From the NCBI GenBank assembly GCA_946122785.1, contig CAMGYJ010000002.1, forward strand, positions 26,448,492-26,512,491: a DNA stretch of 64,000 bases, given 5' to 3'. The notes under the pieces were generated by a model. The model was not told the DNA's origin, searched no databases, and saw only the letters and a program-made list of their open reading frames with translations. Position numbers and translations under genes: made by a program. The DNA is from Linum tenue (lineage: Eukaryota > Streptophyta > Magnoliopsida > Malpighiales > Linaceae). Below are positions 1-10,904 of this stretch, one piece after another. Position 1 is the stretch's first letter. Each line of letters opens with the position of its first letter.

Positions 1-1674
1 GAGAAGCACTTCCAGCCCATCTACTACGCGTCCAAGACCTTGAACGATGCACAGGAGAACTACACCACCACAGAGAAGGAGCTCTTCGCTGTGGTGTATG
101 CGTTTGACAAGTTCCGACCCTATCTGGTGCTCTCCCATGTGGTGGTCTACACTGACCACTCGGCGATTCGCTACCTGATGAGCAAGGCTGATGCAAAGCC
201 TAGGCTCATCCGATGGATCCTGCTGCTGCAGGAGTTTGATATCGAGATCCGGGACAAGAAAGGAGCCGAGAATGTTGCTGCAGATCATCTCTCACGGTTG
301 GAAGCCCCTCCGGTGGACAACTTCGTGGAGGAGATCGACGACTCCTTCTCGGGCGAGCGATTGCTGGCGATGACACTGGTGGACAGCGTGGCCCCTTGGT
401 ATTCTGACTTTGCCAATTATCTGGTGGGCAAGCAGTTACTCAAGGGGATGGCTACTCATGCGAAGCGCAAGTTCTTCTCCGATCTGAAGCACTACTTCTG
501 GGAGGATCCTTACCTCTTCAGAATCGGAGCAGATGGCGTGATCCGGCGCTGTGTCATGGAGCATGAGATGGGAGACATCCTGTCTCAATGTCACGAGGGA
601 CCTACTGGAGGTCATCATGGAGGAAACCGCACGGCGCGGAAGGTGCTACAGTCGGGCTTCTATTGGCCCTCGCTCTTCAAGGATGCAGACACCTTCGCAC
701 GACAGTGCGACCGCTGCCAAAGGTCAGGTAACATTTCTGCCCGGGATGAGATGCCCCAACATATCTCTGTTATTTGTGAAATTTTTGATGTTTGGGGTAT
801 CGATTTCATGTGCCCATTCCCTCCATCTTTTGGCAATCTGTACATATTGGTTGCAGTGGACTACGGCTCGAGGCGGGCAGAAGCTCAAGCCATGCCCACC
901 GATGATGCAAGACGGGTCTGCTCACTTCTGAAGCAGTTGTTCTCCCGGTTCGGGACACCTCGAGCCATTATTAGTGATAGAGGAACCCATTTTCAAGGGC
1001 AATTCACTAAACTCCTCTCTCGCTATGGCGTTAAGCATAAGGTGTCGGTGGCCTACCATCCCCAGTCAAATGGGCAGGCCGAGCTGACGAACCGGGAGAT
1101 AAAACGGATAATTGAAAAGACGGTGGATCAGTCCCGCAAGGATTGGTCCACCAAGCTCGATGATGCTCTCTGGGCGTATAGGACTGCCTATAAAAATCCG
1201 ATTGGCACTTCTCCCTATATGCTTGTCTATGGGAAGGCGTGCCATTTTCCGGTAAAGCTAGAGCACAAGGCCTTCTGGGCCATTAAGCTGCTAAACCTGG
1301 ATTTGAGTGTTGCAGGTACAGAACGTAAGTTGCAGCTGGTGGAGTTGGAGGAGTGGCGTTACCACGCCTACGAGAACACCCTGTTCTACAAAGAGCGCAC
1401 CAAGCGTCTCCACGACGCTAGGTTGAGGGGCCCGAAGGAGTTTCAGGTAGGTGATCGTGTTCTGCTCTTCAATGCACGCCTGAAACTCTTTTCGGGCAAG
1501 CTCCGTTCGAGGTGGTCGGGTCCCTTCACGGTCACCCAAGTTTTCCCGCACGGTGCGGTGGAGATCAGCAATGCTCAAACCGAGCCATTCAAGGTGAATG
1601 GCCACCTCCTCAAGTTGCATTTGGGAGGTGCTGTCGAGCGCGCAGAGCTGCTGATCAAGCTCGAGGACCCTTAG
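1..1674 (+). CDS. pol: Ty3 pol, C-terminal part: RNase H and integrase (5' end cut by window)
   Basis: The frame is open from base 1 to a TAG at 1672-1674. Residue numbers count from the Met at base 40. RNase H lies at about 1-90, with [13 protein letters not shown] near the start and the usual DHLSRL end. The integrase zinc finger has H185, H193, C223 and C226. The catalytic DDE triad is D255 (WGIDFM), D313 (IISDRGTHF) and E348 (SNGQAEL). The C-terminus ends with the typical [10 protein letters not shown] tail. The frame has no stop or frameshift and all visible catalytic residues are present, so this part could be functional. It would copy (RNase H) and insert (integrase) the element's cDNA. 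The RT domain is upstream of the window. Confidence 0.93.
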   Translation, partial: EKHFQPIYYASKTLNDAQENYTTTEKELFAVVYAFDKFRPYLVLSHVVVYTDHSAIRYLMSKADAKPRLIRWILLLQEFDIEIRDKKGAENVAADHLSRLEAPPVDNFVEEIDDSFSGERLLAMTLVDSVAPWYSDFANYLVGKQLLKGMATHAKRKFFSDLKHYFWEDPYLFRIGADGVIRRCVMEHEMGDILSQCHEGPTGGHHGGNRTARKVLQSGFYWPSLFKDADTFARQCDRCQRSGNISARDEMPQHISVICEIFDVWGIDFMCPFPPSFGNLYILVAVDYGSRRAEAQAMPTDDARRVCSLLKQLFSRFGTPRAIISDRGTHFQGQFTKLLSRYGVKHKVSVAYHPQSNGQAELTNREIKRIIEKTVDQSRKDWSTKLDDALWAYRTAYKNPIGTSPYMLVYGKACHFPVKLEHKAFWAIKLLNLDLSVAGTERKLQLVELEEWRYHAYENTLFYKERTKRLHDARLRGPKEFQVGDRVLLFNARLKLFSGKLRSRWSGPFTVTQVFPHGAVEISNAQTEPFKVNGHLLKLHLGGAVERAELLIKLEDP

Positions 1675-2644
1675 TTCTTCTACTGGCGTCCAGCTAAAAG
1701 ACGGTAAAGAAGCGCTTGTGGGGAGGCAACCCCACCACGGTTTGCATTTCTATCCTTTTTCCTTTTTAATTTTTGTCGTTTTCGAGTCATTGAGTCTGTC
1801 TGGAGTCTTTCTGGAATGTTTCTCGTGCCCCGGATGGTCTATTTTGGTCTATGGTGGTGTATTTTTTGAACCGGGGCACGTTTGGGTTTGGATGTTCGAA
1901 TTTGCAGCTCAAAAACTGGAGAAAAAGGGCCCTCGGCGATGAAATTACGGGCATGGGGGGACAAATTACGGTCGTAATCCATCTACCCTTTGCCCGTAAT
2001 TAATTCAGAAGAGGAAAACAGGCTCGACATAGAAATTACGGGCAAGGGGGGAAGAATTACGGCCGTAATTCGCCTTCCCTCTGTCCGTAAGTTGGGGCTT
2101 CATTCCCCAAAGTTTTGGGTCAGTTTGGCTCCGGTGAAGTCGCCGGCGACGAAACTCCGGCGAGCCTCCAGTGAGTTTCCCGGCGATTTTTGTGGTCTCT
2201 CGGTCTTCCCTCACCTTCCCAACGATATCTTCTTGTGCCTCCAGGTGTGCTTCTCTATTTTTACTTGTCATTTGTGGAGGATTGATATTGTGGGTTTAGT
2301 GAGGAATTTTGGGAATCGGTTTGTGCTTTAATTAATTCGGTAGGCCTACATTGTTGCTTGCTTTGTTTGTTCATCTTTTGGTTGGCCTACCGAGTAACAT
2401 GAGTTGTGGTTGTCTCGCTTGGAGCCTAAATTGCTGTCCGGGTTTACAACCCGAGGGCTCCAAGTGCGTTTGAGCTTGAATGGTGAATGATTGTGATTGG
2501 TTGTGACTGTTTTTCCTTTCTCGGGGCCTAGTCCACTGTCCGAATTTATGATTCGAGGGCCCCGGGTGGGAATGATTAAGACCTCACCATTGACGAATTT
2601 CCATGTATGTTGTTGGGTTTCTGCTGTTTTGTGGCTGTAGGAAA
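1675..2644 (+). other. pol to env-position spacer with ATTACGG repeats
   Basis: No convincing gene lies here. Between about 1943 and 2095 there are several copies of ATTACGGGCA or its inverse, around the palindromes ATTACGGTCGTAAT and ATTACGGCCGTAAT. The same motifs recur in this element's 3' LTR at 5886-6150. The last bases before 2640 (pyrimidine-rich, ending CTGTAG) look like a splice acceptor just before the ATG at 2645, which fits expression of the next ORF from a spliced RNA. The donor was not identified. Confidence 0.6.
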
Positions 2645-3864
2645 ATGAACTTGTACTTGAACATGCTCGACGCCGACCAGAGGAAGACTTTGCGGGACAT
2701 CCGACGCCGCAAAGTCGTTCAGCACCATTACCTCGACTGGAGGGTCTTCGAGGAGCTGGGTGCTCGCGAGGCAATGGAGGCTGCCATCCGTGCTTTCTCT
2801 TGGCGCCGCCTCCTCTGCCTTGCTGAGCCGATTTATCAGGAGCTCCTCTGGGAGTTCTACTCCACCTTCGAGCATTTCCGGACCCACGCGGGCGCGCACG
2901 GCAACGCCATCCAGTTCCGACTCGGAGGGGAGTTTTACTCCCTTAGCTATGATGACTTTGGTCGGGCACTGGGGCTCCTTCCACCATTCCCCTGTCACCT
3001 GGAAATCGAAGAGCCCTACAGTCCCATCTTTCGGGACCAGCAGTTCTTCGAGAGGATCTGCCTCCCGGAGTTTGCAGGAGCTGTTTTCACACCGGGCCAC
3101 ACCACGGCTACTCAGCTACGACCAGAGTGGCGCATCATTAACCAGCTGTTGGGGAAATCCTACACCCCCAGCGATGGCTCCACCAGTCATCTTCAGCTCC
3201 GCACCCTGCATTGCCTGCACTCCATGAGCCACGAGGTGGACAACCTCCATCTGTCCTCTCTCATCGCCAGGACCGTTGTCAATGCTTCTCGGTGTAATCG
3301 ACCCCTGGCGTGTGGGCCGGTGGTCACTTCCCTGGCCCGGTACTACAACATCGACCTCTCCTGGTTCACTCTCATCCAGGAAGCGACTCCCTTCTCCAGG
3401 GAAACCCTCCGGCGCCAGCTGATACTGGAGCGCGACGGGAACGTGGTCTGGATCAGGGGCCTTCCTCGCCCTGTTCCTCGTGCACCAGAGGGTGAGGAGC
3501 CCCCCGAGGCGAGTGATGATGCAGCCCGTCGGACCACTCGTCGGACGAGGACTCGACCACCCCCTCTGCACCTGGCGCCTCCACTTCCGCTGCCAGCCCG
3601 TCTGCTGCCGCACCCACCACCTACATTGCCGAGCAGCTGGCAGCCCTTTCCCGCCAGAACGAGCAGATCTTTGCTGGCCAGGAGCACCTCAATGCCTGCC
3701 TCGACCGTGAGCGCGAAGGTCGCCGCCGCATCATTTCAGCTCAGCATTACATGATGAGCTACTGGAACATGGATCCTGCTGTTGTGAGCTACCCTTGGGA
3801 GGCGTCACCGGGGCATGAAGACTACTACCCGCCTCCCACTGGCGATGGGGGCGACGAGCTGTGA
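2645..3864 (+). pseudogene. Athila ORF in the env position, one frameshift
   Basis: The protein starts MNLYLNMLDADQRK and contains a YSLSYDDFGRALGL segment near residue 100, typical of the Athila ORF family found in plant retrotransposons. Its molecular function is unknown to me; 'env-like' refers only to its position. I see no signal peptide or clear membrane segment. The first frame is open to 3754, but its last 75 residues are low-complexity Pro/Arg. The natural C-terminus continues in the next frame from about 3541 to the TGA at 3862. That tail has an Ala/Ser/Thr linker, then a polar helix (QLAALSRQNEQI) of coiled-coil character and an acidic end. I therefore infer a single-base indel near 3520-3545. 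An acceptor-like CTGTAG just upstream supports the start at 2645 rather than the Met at 2603. Confidence 0.72.
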
Positions 3865-4162
3865 TCTGGTTTTGCTAGCCCATCGAGTTGGGGCTTGGCT
3901 TTTGTCTATCTTTCCAGACTTAGACTCCAGATTGTGTTTGGTTTTTATTTTTTGTTCCCATTGTGTGGATTGTTGACTTGGAACTATGTTTTCTTTCACC
4001 CCATGTGTGTGTTTTGTTGGTTCTAGCTCTGTGCTCGTCGGACTGGTCCTTGTCCAGTCCTCTGCTATTGACTGGTCCGCCATCCAGTCAACGTTCCTGA
4101 CCACTGTTTCACGGTAACATCGTTCCCCTTCCCTCGGCTCCATTGAGGACACTGTCGCATCT

Positions 4163-4180
4163 AAGTGTGGGGGGGGGGGG
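4163..4180 (+). other. Internal polypurine-like tract
   Basis: AAGTGTG runs into a 12-G run. It follows TTGAGGACA-CTGTCG, and the - strand relative has the equivalent TTGAGGGCAATGTCG then AAGTGTGGGGGGG near 58324-58355. It resembles the true polypurine tract but lies 1.5 kb from the LTR. It could be a central priming site or the relic of an older LTR boundary. Confidence 0.55.
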
Positions 4181-4847
4181 TTCTTTGTATTTATTGGAAC
4201 GTATATATGGGTGCTTGAAGCCTAGTCCGCTGTCCGAATCTTACGATTTGAGGGCTCCAAGTACTGCTGTTTGATCATATTGGCACTGTGTTTTGATTGA
4301 TGAATTGAATGGTTTTCGGATTAATGCATGACAACTTGTTTGTGACTAGGACAACCGATGATGAGGACTGAGATGTGCAGTAGAATTGTGTAGGGGTTCA
4401 GTTTTTCAACTGTTTGCTTACCAACTGTGACTTGATCTGATCACTTGTTCTTGACAGTCGTTTATGCATCTAGTTCAGGGTATCAGAATGTGAGATAGAG
4501 CATATAGGTAGCCATGTGAGATTTGAGCCTGCTCGTTTCTTTCTTGTGCGATAGATCCCTCTTCCATGATGTGTAGCATTCACGTTGTCACTAGCTAAGA
4601 TGATGGGGGCATAGGATTAGCCCACGCCCAAATTGACTGTCCTGATGTGTCATATCCTCTAGTCAGCCCCTTTGAGCCGTGTGTTATCCTTTCTTTTGGT
4701 CTATAATGAAAAAAATCACCCTTGTTACATCTTCTAGAAGGTTCCACAGAGTGGTTTTTACATATCCCCTGCTGTTTCTGTTAGATTGAATGTGAGTGTT
4801 GGAGGTAGTGCTTAAAAGTTGGGCAGATGTTTGAAATATGTGCAGAA

Positions 4848-4924
4848 GTGGTGGCTCTCTTGAGAAATGAAAAGAAAAATGAAAGAAAAACAAAGAAAAA
4901 TTGAAAGCAAAAGAGAGCCACTAC
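4848..4924 (+). other. Hairpin with 14-bp stem and 49-nt purine-rich loop
   Basis: Bases 4848-4861 pair with 4911-4924 (14 pairs, one G-U). The 49-nt loop is almost entirely A and G, built of GAAAA-like units. The - strand relative has an equally placed hairpin (57704-57779) with an unrelated stem but the same loop length and composition. Read as RNA in the sense of the element, this is a likely structured signal. Confidence 0.6.
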
Positions 4925-5660
4925 CAAAAATCTGAATAATGCCCATTAAGTAGTGTTTCTTAGCAGTCTGGCTTGGAAATGCTGATGTATATGCCTCCTT
5001 CGCTCTTGTGCTTTTGAGATGTTGAGTATTGCAGAATAGCAGAAAGGGAATACCGGTTTGTTTGACTGTGATTGTGTGGGTTTGGAAATGTGGAACCTTG
5101 TGCTATGAATACTTCCACCACCTAAAAGGCCTTTTCCCCATGTCCAAGACCCTAGCCAGCCATTTGAACCTGTGTCTAAGACCTCCTGATTAGTTAGTGA
5201 TGACATCCTATATGTGAACTCTAGCATTTAGAGGCTGCCATCATGGTGAAGAGATGTTAGGGATTGAGAGAAATAGCATGCGCATTTTTCGCATTAAATT
5301 GTCCTGACCCCACTGGTCGAGAGTGAGTGATTCATTTTCATATTCTTTATACTCTTGTACCCCGGTGAGGACCTAGATTGCTCGGTCTCTGTTCTGATGT
5401 TTTGAGTTGGATGCATGAGTTGACTGTTTTGAGTGAGTGGTTGAGTCAAGTCTGGGTTGGTTGGTGAACAGAAGGGAGACTCTCTCGTTGCTCGATTTTG
5501 CTGCACTCGAATGTCCTTTGTGGTGGTTGTCCAGGTTGCTATTGAAGTTGCTCATGTGTTGATGTTTGAAAACCAGTATGATTCACGTGTTCTGTGCCTT
5601 TATGACTTGTCCCCAATGTTTGTTGATTGAAATATGTGAGCTTACCTTGTGTAGTACTTG

Positions 5661-5682
5661 GTTTGCTTGGGGACAATCAAAC
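5661..5682 (+). other. Hairpin next to the polypurine tract
   Basis: GTTTGCTTG and CAATCAAAC flank a GGGA loop, with one mismatch in nine pairs. In the - strand relative the same hairpin at 57415-57436 is a perfect nine-pair stem. It lies four bases before the polypurine tract in both. Confidence 0.6.
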
Positions 5683-5686
5683 AGTT

Positions 5687-5701
5687 AAGTGTGGGGGAAT
5701 T
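5687..5701 (+). other. Polypurine tract (plus-strand primer)
   Basis: AAGTGTGGGGGAATT directly precedes the TG that opens the LTR at 5702. The relative has AAGTGTGGGGGAGTT in the same place. This is the expected primer site for plus-strand DNA synthesis. Confidence 0.85.
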
Positions 5702-7088
5702 TGATAGCATCGTATTTGCACGTGTTTTCACTCTGGTTTCCTGTCCATTTTGGCTCAAATTGATTGTTCCGTGGCCTATTTTACGCTAGGTTGTGTTGTT
5801 TTGTCATATTTCAGGTCCTAGCAAGTAAAGAGGTGCATAGGCGCAAGTTTCGGGTCATTTGGAGGTCAGATGGTGATTCACAGAAGGAATTACGGGCAGC
5901 CCCTGCAAAATTACGACCGTAATTTGTCAGGGTATGCCCGTAAAACAATTGCCGAGCCTTTCCCCAGAATTTCTTCTCGGTGCTAAAATTACGGGCAAGA
6001 CCCCCAAGAATTACGACCGTAATTCCGAAAATACTGGCGGTAATTTGGAAATTACGGGCGTATCTCCTCCTCCTTCAGCTTAATTGAAACGTGCGTTTTC
6101 GGGCGAATTACGGGCAGGACGTGATTACGGCCGTAATTCAGCCCGTAATTCGCCCAGAGTCGGGTTTTTGGAGGCAGATTCGAGCCAAGGAAGAGGTATT
6201 CGAGTTTGTAGAGCAAAAACAGAGTTTTAGAGAGAGAAAGAGCGAAGAACAAACCCTAGGAGCTATTTTGGAGTGGATTTCTCACCATTGAAGCCCAGAT
6301 TGCGTCCCCAGGAGTGAAGATTGACATCCCAGAGCAGATTTTCCTCATCTTTATGAGTATGACTACTCTGATTTCTGTTTTCCTTTCTCTCTCTATGGAG
6401 TAGAACCTTTCTCTCACTTGGGTATGAAGAACCCTAGTTCCTTGTGTTAGGGATTTGATTGTAATAACTTGGGATGATATTACTGTTTGATTTTAATATA
6501 ATGATGCATGTTTATTGAATTGATTGGAGTCTGATCAGCTTTTCTCGATTTCTGCTGCAACTTGAGATAGATAGAATCTGATTAGGTTGTTAGAGCCTCT
6601 TCATTCGATAGTAGGAGGTTGGCTATACGAGAGTTAGCCAGTTTACTGCTTTGTACTGGAATTCAATTCCAGTAGTGGAGTTCTGTGTTCATAGCCTCAG
6701 CTTTCTATCCCGGTGAAAACTAGTCGTCTGCCGGGTAGTTAGACTGAGAGGGCTTGGTCAGCTTAAGAGATTCCAAGCTACTGTCGAAACTTCCGCAGTC
6801 TAATCAACAGTGAATCAACCCAGGGGAATTACAATTGAACCTAACTAAGGGGCTAGGGGGACTCATTCCCGAGTGACTCTTTCCTGCTTTTGAAAACCGA
6901 ACCATTTCCTGCTTTCTTACTGCTTTTGCTTTAAACAACAATCACTCGAATTAGTTTGCTAGATAATAGAGAATCACGGAGTAAGCAGTAGAACTAGACC
7001 CCGGGTTGATAATAGAACTTGCCTGTTACTGCATTCCCGGACTGCGATTACACTTGGTCGTAGTTTGGTGTTGTGTTTTGGCGTGTCA
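5702..7088 (+). repeat. 3' LTR of the Athila-type element
   Basis: It begins TGATAGCATCG right after the polypurine tract and ends GGCGTGTCA. The end was placed by similarity to the last part of the - strand relative's LTR, which shares a GACCCGGGTTGA-like stretch and ends in GAGTCA. Length 1387 bp. The following GTCAG (7089-7093) would be the target duplication, but the other copy is outside the window. A block of ATTACGG palindromes lies at 5886-6150. Confidence 0.75.
5886..6150 (+). repeat. ATTACGG / ATTACGGCCGTAAT palindrome block in the LTR
   Basis: About ten copies of ATTACGGGC, its inverse, and the palindromes ATTACG(A/G)CCGTAAT are scattered over 265 bp, roughly 185-450 bases into the LTR. 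They are interspersed with unrelated sequence rather than being a strict tandem array. Confidence 0.8.
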
Positions 7089-7317
7089 GTCAGCTGTTGC
7101 AATTGAAGGTAAGATTTTGTGGTTTTCTTCTTCTGAAAAATCGGTGGGGTCGAAAACCTGGTCTGGTCATGGATCGGTTCAGATTAAATCTTATCCCAGC
7201 CAATGCTCAGACGTGTACAGAGCCTGTACGTCCATTCCACCTAGAGGTGGCAAATAGATTGGATTCTATTAGAGATAAAAATCAAATAAAAGAATTTTTA
7301 TTCTTTTGTTTGTATCT

Positions 7318-8620
7318 GTTAGGCGTGTTTACTCCTTAGCTTATCAATTCGTGGAGCAGGAGCGAGAGCGCGGGAGCGTCTGTTCTTCGAGAATTATATT
7401 TTGAGAGCGTAAAAAAAACGTCTATATTATATTATCTTAATTAATATACTAATAGATACTTGAAAAAACTATCACAACCTAAAAAAAATAAATTTTGGGC
7501 GTTTTTTATTTGTTAAATTTTTGATTGGGAATTTAAATACAATCAAAACATTAAACATTATTGTATATATTTTGTTGAAGGTTAGTTACCGCAAAAACAA
7601 GAATGGAGCCATCAAAGCATTTTCTATTAAATCCTAACTCTTACCCTTTTTAAATACTTTCTTTAAAAAATAATAAAACTAAAAAAGTACATTTAAAAAC
7701 CCTCCCACCTACCACAAGTTTCTCCATCAGCCTCTACTTCTCTCTCATAGTCTTCTTCTTCCCCCAACCTTCTCATGCGCTCTGTATCTTCTTCTTCCTA
7801 TAGATCTGCAAAATTTCAAAGTTCAGACCCATCACAACCTCATTGACCCTCTTTCAATCAATATATTCAGCCCCTACCCTGTAATTAGATCGATTTTACT
7901 GTCCCTTTAAGAATCCAAATTTTGCAGAGTCTTAAAGAATAGCAGCAACAAGAATCTTCTTCGGCCACTCGTCCAGATCCTTTACACTGCCGAGTTCTTG
8001 TGTCACCCTTAATCTTGTTCATCTAAAAAGCAATAGAATATTGTATATTTGTATTTTTTTCTTTCTCAATCATCTCCATATCTCCATTGCATCTGCATGT
8101 ATTCCTTTCTTTGATGAAGAAGCAAATCCTTGTCTCTTTCTTATAGTTTTTACTTTGCCCACAATTTCTGTCGTTTTACTTTGTTTATGCAAAGGAAATA
8201 TCTCATATAAGTGATGTACAAAGCAAAATCTTTGAACCTTCATCGTCAACACTCTGTTAGTTTTAATGTAGATATGTAGAGTTCAAATATTTTGGTTTCA
8301 GAAATTAACGAATTCCTTTGAAAAATAAAGTTCGCGATCTTTCTGGAGTAATTCGCGCTCTGAAAAATTGTAATTCGCAAATTGTAGCCGTTTTTCCTAG
8401 AATTCGCGCTTTGGCGCTCTTAAAACGGAAGCGTGAGCCTTGGGCCCACGAATTGTGTGACCTAAGTTTCTCCCACTCCTCTTCTGTTCCTAACTTTGTG
8501 GAACGTGGAGTCCTTTCTAATGCTACAAATCCTATCATCCCTTGTATATCTATTCTGTAAACAATCAATGTAAATCAAGTCAGTTTTCCAAAATAATATT
8601 CTCTCGGAATATCTCTTTCA
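7318..8620 (+). repeat. Possible 5' LTR of a truncated copia element
   Basis: The end is well supported: CTCTTTCA at 8613-8620 is followed at once by TGGTATCAGCGCA, a tRNA-Met-type primer site. The preceding 80 bases look like the R-U5 part of a copia LTR. The start at TGTTAGGCGTG is only a guess because no second LTR copy exists in the window. A stretch near 7357-7410 is weakly inverted-repeated near 8340-8420, so an older insertion may lie inside. Confidence 0.4.
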
Positions 8621-8660
8621 TGGTATCAGCGCAGGCAACGTTCCGCTAAGCTCAATTCAA

Positions 8661-9565
8661 TTGCAATCTCACATTTCTGTTAACTTCCTTCCTCAGCGCC
8701 ATGTCTGGTTCTACCAGGCTCTAACCGTCTCTACTGCAATTTCACCACCAGTGAATGAGGACTCCATTATCACCTTCAACCTCGTAGCTCAATTGTCGTT
8801 GAAGCTCACACCAACAAACTTTAATTCTTGGCGCTCTCAGCTAGAGACCTTACTCATGGGGCTAGATCTTATTAGCTACATCGATGGCACCGGTGCTGTT
8901 CCTCCTACAACGATCACAGAGAACAACATAACCAGCCCTAATCCGGCACATCGTCGCTGGTTTAGGCAAGATAAACTTATCCTTCACGCCCTTCGTTGTT
9001 CTATCTCGGAATCCTTGTATTCCTTTGTCTCCTGCTGCGGTAACATCTCGTAAAGCTTAGCCGATTCTCGAAAACTGTATGTCGGGCGTTCTCAATCTCA
9101 CATAATTAATCTCAAGGGAAGTTAGCTAGCACAATCAAGGGAGAATCGTGATGTGCTTTCATATATCAATGATTTAAAGCTTATTGCGGCAGAACTCGCT
9201 CTTGTTGATGATCATGTCTCTGATTTGGATCTCGTAGTTCATTGTCTTCGTGGACTTGGTGATGATTATGAACAGTTTTTTACGTTGTTCGTGCCCGGAG
9301 TATCGTAATCACCATTGAAGACCTCTTGGATTCTCTTGTTGAATATGAGGCAGGCCTGAAAGCTCAAGCACGCCACACCTCTGTTCCTACAGAGTTTTAT
9401 TCTGGGTAGTCTCGCCGTGGCAGCACCGGCGATTTCTCTTATGGCGACGTCGTCTCTCTACGCAGTGGCAACAACAATAATCACCCGCAGCAGCTGCTGG
9501 GCTTCTCCAGCGACAGGGGATATTCTTCCCCACAAGCCCGTCAGGCCACTACTCCCCAAGCCAAC
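8661..9565 (+). pseudogene. Ty1/copia gag fragment
   Basis: The first frame (to 9053) reads LNLTPTNF-like 'SLKLTPTNFNSWRSQLETLL' followed by YIDGTGAVPPT, the classic N-terminal gag signature of plant copia elements (UBN2/Retrotran_gag_3 type). After a stop near 9052 the homology goes on in other frames: a KLYVGRSQSHI segment, then LSYINDLKLIAAELALVDD at about 9160-9220, and an HCLRGLGDDYE segment. The zinc knuckle and all of pol are missing. The right side ends where the SMART element begins. Confidence 0.8.
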
Positions 9566-9863
9566 TGTTAGAGTGTGGTATAAGATCCAACATAACCTTC
9601 TCCCCACAACTCGAGTTATTGGATCAACTGGTTTATGACATGGTATCAGAGTTGTTTTGACCAAGTGGTCGTGTGTTCGAATCTCCACGACCCCCAATAT
9701 TAACAATTGATTAAAGCACAAGGTATGGTGGGTCTGTGCAAATTTCAAGCCCATGAGTTGACTTTCGTTTGGGGGGGGGGGGGGGCGTGTTAGAGTGTGA
9801 TATAAGATCCAGCATAACCTTCTCCCAACATCTCGAGTTATTGGGATCAACTGGTTTATGACA
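9566..9863 (+). mobile_element. Miniature LTR retrotransposon (SMART/TRIM type)
   Basis: Two near-identical direct repeats, 9566-9640 (75 bp) and 9788-9863 (76 bp), start TGTTAGAGTGTG and end TTATGACA. The first is followed by TGGTATCAGAGTT, a tRNA-Met primer binding site. The second is preceded by a polypurine tract with a run of 14-15 G. There is no coding capacity. These are all the parts needed for an LTR element in 298 bp. No target duplication is visible (CCAAC left, GATTC right): the left flank is copia gag while the right flank is hAT DNA, so a deletion probably removed one flank. Confidence 0.85.
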
Positions 9864-10904
9864 GATTCATGGACTGGTGGATCCATGGATCAAATGATTT
9901 GGATCCAATGGATTGGTGGATTGGTCCATGAATCCAAATGACATCCAAGCTTTGGACTAAAATGTAAATTTTGAAAAGTTTAGGTACTAAAATGCCATAA
10001 CAAAAAAATTTAGGTATCAAAACGTAATTTTCCATTGATATTTTTCTTATAGAAATATAAATTTTAGGTACCAAAATGTAAAATATAAAAATTATAGGTA
10101 CTAAACCATAATTTTCCATTTGAATTCATGGATCAATCTATGAATCCACCAATCCAATTAGATTTGGATCAAATGGATTGGATTTAAATGGATTGGATTA
10201 GACGGATAATATGGTGGATGAATTGGATTGGATTCATGGATTTGGATCCTAATTGCCACCTCTAATTCTACCACGCTCCCTCGGCCCGCCTTTTCCTTTG
10301 GTGAAAGGAAATTTCTACCGCCCCACCAACGACAAAGTCAGATTTTCAACCCGTCCGGCCGTCAGTGGGGTCAGATTTTGCACATCCATCTGTCGATTTG
10401 TTTGAGATTTTGAACGATTTTTTCCCCAAAAATTCATCTAAATTTAGAAGGGAGGACAAAATTGTAGAAGTTACATAATTTTTTTCCACCAACATCAAAT
10501 AACAAGGAGCTTGTTATGAATGATTCTGTAAGTAATTCATTTCTTTATTGTTTGATAATTTAATTATTGAAACATAATTTTATTCGAGATTAAACACTAT
10601 ATGTTTTTACTGTATATTTTCTTTGGGGAGGTTTTGGAGATAATGAGGGTGACAATGTTGATTGCACATGATTGTTCATAAACGATATTGTTTTTATACC
10701 CATGACGAAACTTGTACATCGACAAAGAGATTGCCCAAAACAATAGGTTTTTTCTTGGTTGCGGGATCAATCAAGCGTAACCCTAGAGAAACTAACTAAA
10801 CGAGGGCTCAAGATAGGGTCAATACCCATTGGTTACTCACCCCATGAGTAACTAAATCTAGACCTTTGGATTTAAGTGGACCCAGAATCTAGATATAAGG
10901 GCTG

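Larger units (their letters stand above)
3865..5686 (+). other. Long non-coding 3' region of the Athila-type element
   Basis: About 1.8 kb without a supported ORF. It contains an internal polypurine-like tract (4163-4180), an extended hairpin (4848-4924) and a second hairpin against the true polypurine tract (5661-5682). The corresponding region of the - strand Athila derivative (57411-58650) has the same three features in the same order, so the region is probably functional in the element's RNA or replication cycle rather than filler. Confidence 0.6.
1..7088 (+). mobile_element. 3' half of an Athila/Tat-type Ty3 LTR retrotransposon
   Basis: The visible order is RNase H, integrase, spacer, env-position ORF, long non-coding 3' region, polypurine tract and 3' LTR. 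An extra ORF between integrase and the 3' LTR is the known hallmark of the Athila group. The 5' LTR, gag, protease and RT lie outside the window. The DNA just after pol (about 1680-1745) is nearly identical to the complement of about 58560-58635 in the second Athila-type element here, so the two are related. The 3' LTR end at 7088 was set by alignment to that second element and by the terminal CA. Confidence 0.88.
7242..10264. mobile_element. hAT-type DNA transposon carrying nested insertions
   Basis: The left end TAGAGGTGGCAA and right end TTGCCACCTCTA are perfect 12-bp terminal inverted repeats. They are flanked by ATTCCACC (7234-7241) and ATTCTACC (10265-10272), an 8-bp target duplication with one mismatch, as expected for hAT. 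Repeats of GGATTGGATT and ATGGATC type fill the subterminal DNA, especially 9864-10264. No transposase remains; the centre is a copia fragment and a SMART element, so this is a non-autonomous copy. Confidence 0.85.

Noticed and set aside
2346..3687. Several - strand ORFs of 110-175 codons
   Set aside because: They are shadows of the + strand env-position ORF and spacer; none shows a domain.
7340..8470. A possible Pack-type element with weak inverted ends inside the copia LTR
   Set aside because: The inverted similarity between 7357-7410 and 8340-8420 is too weak, and no target duplication was seen.
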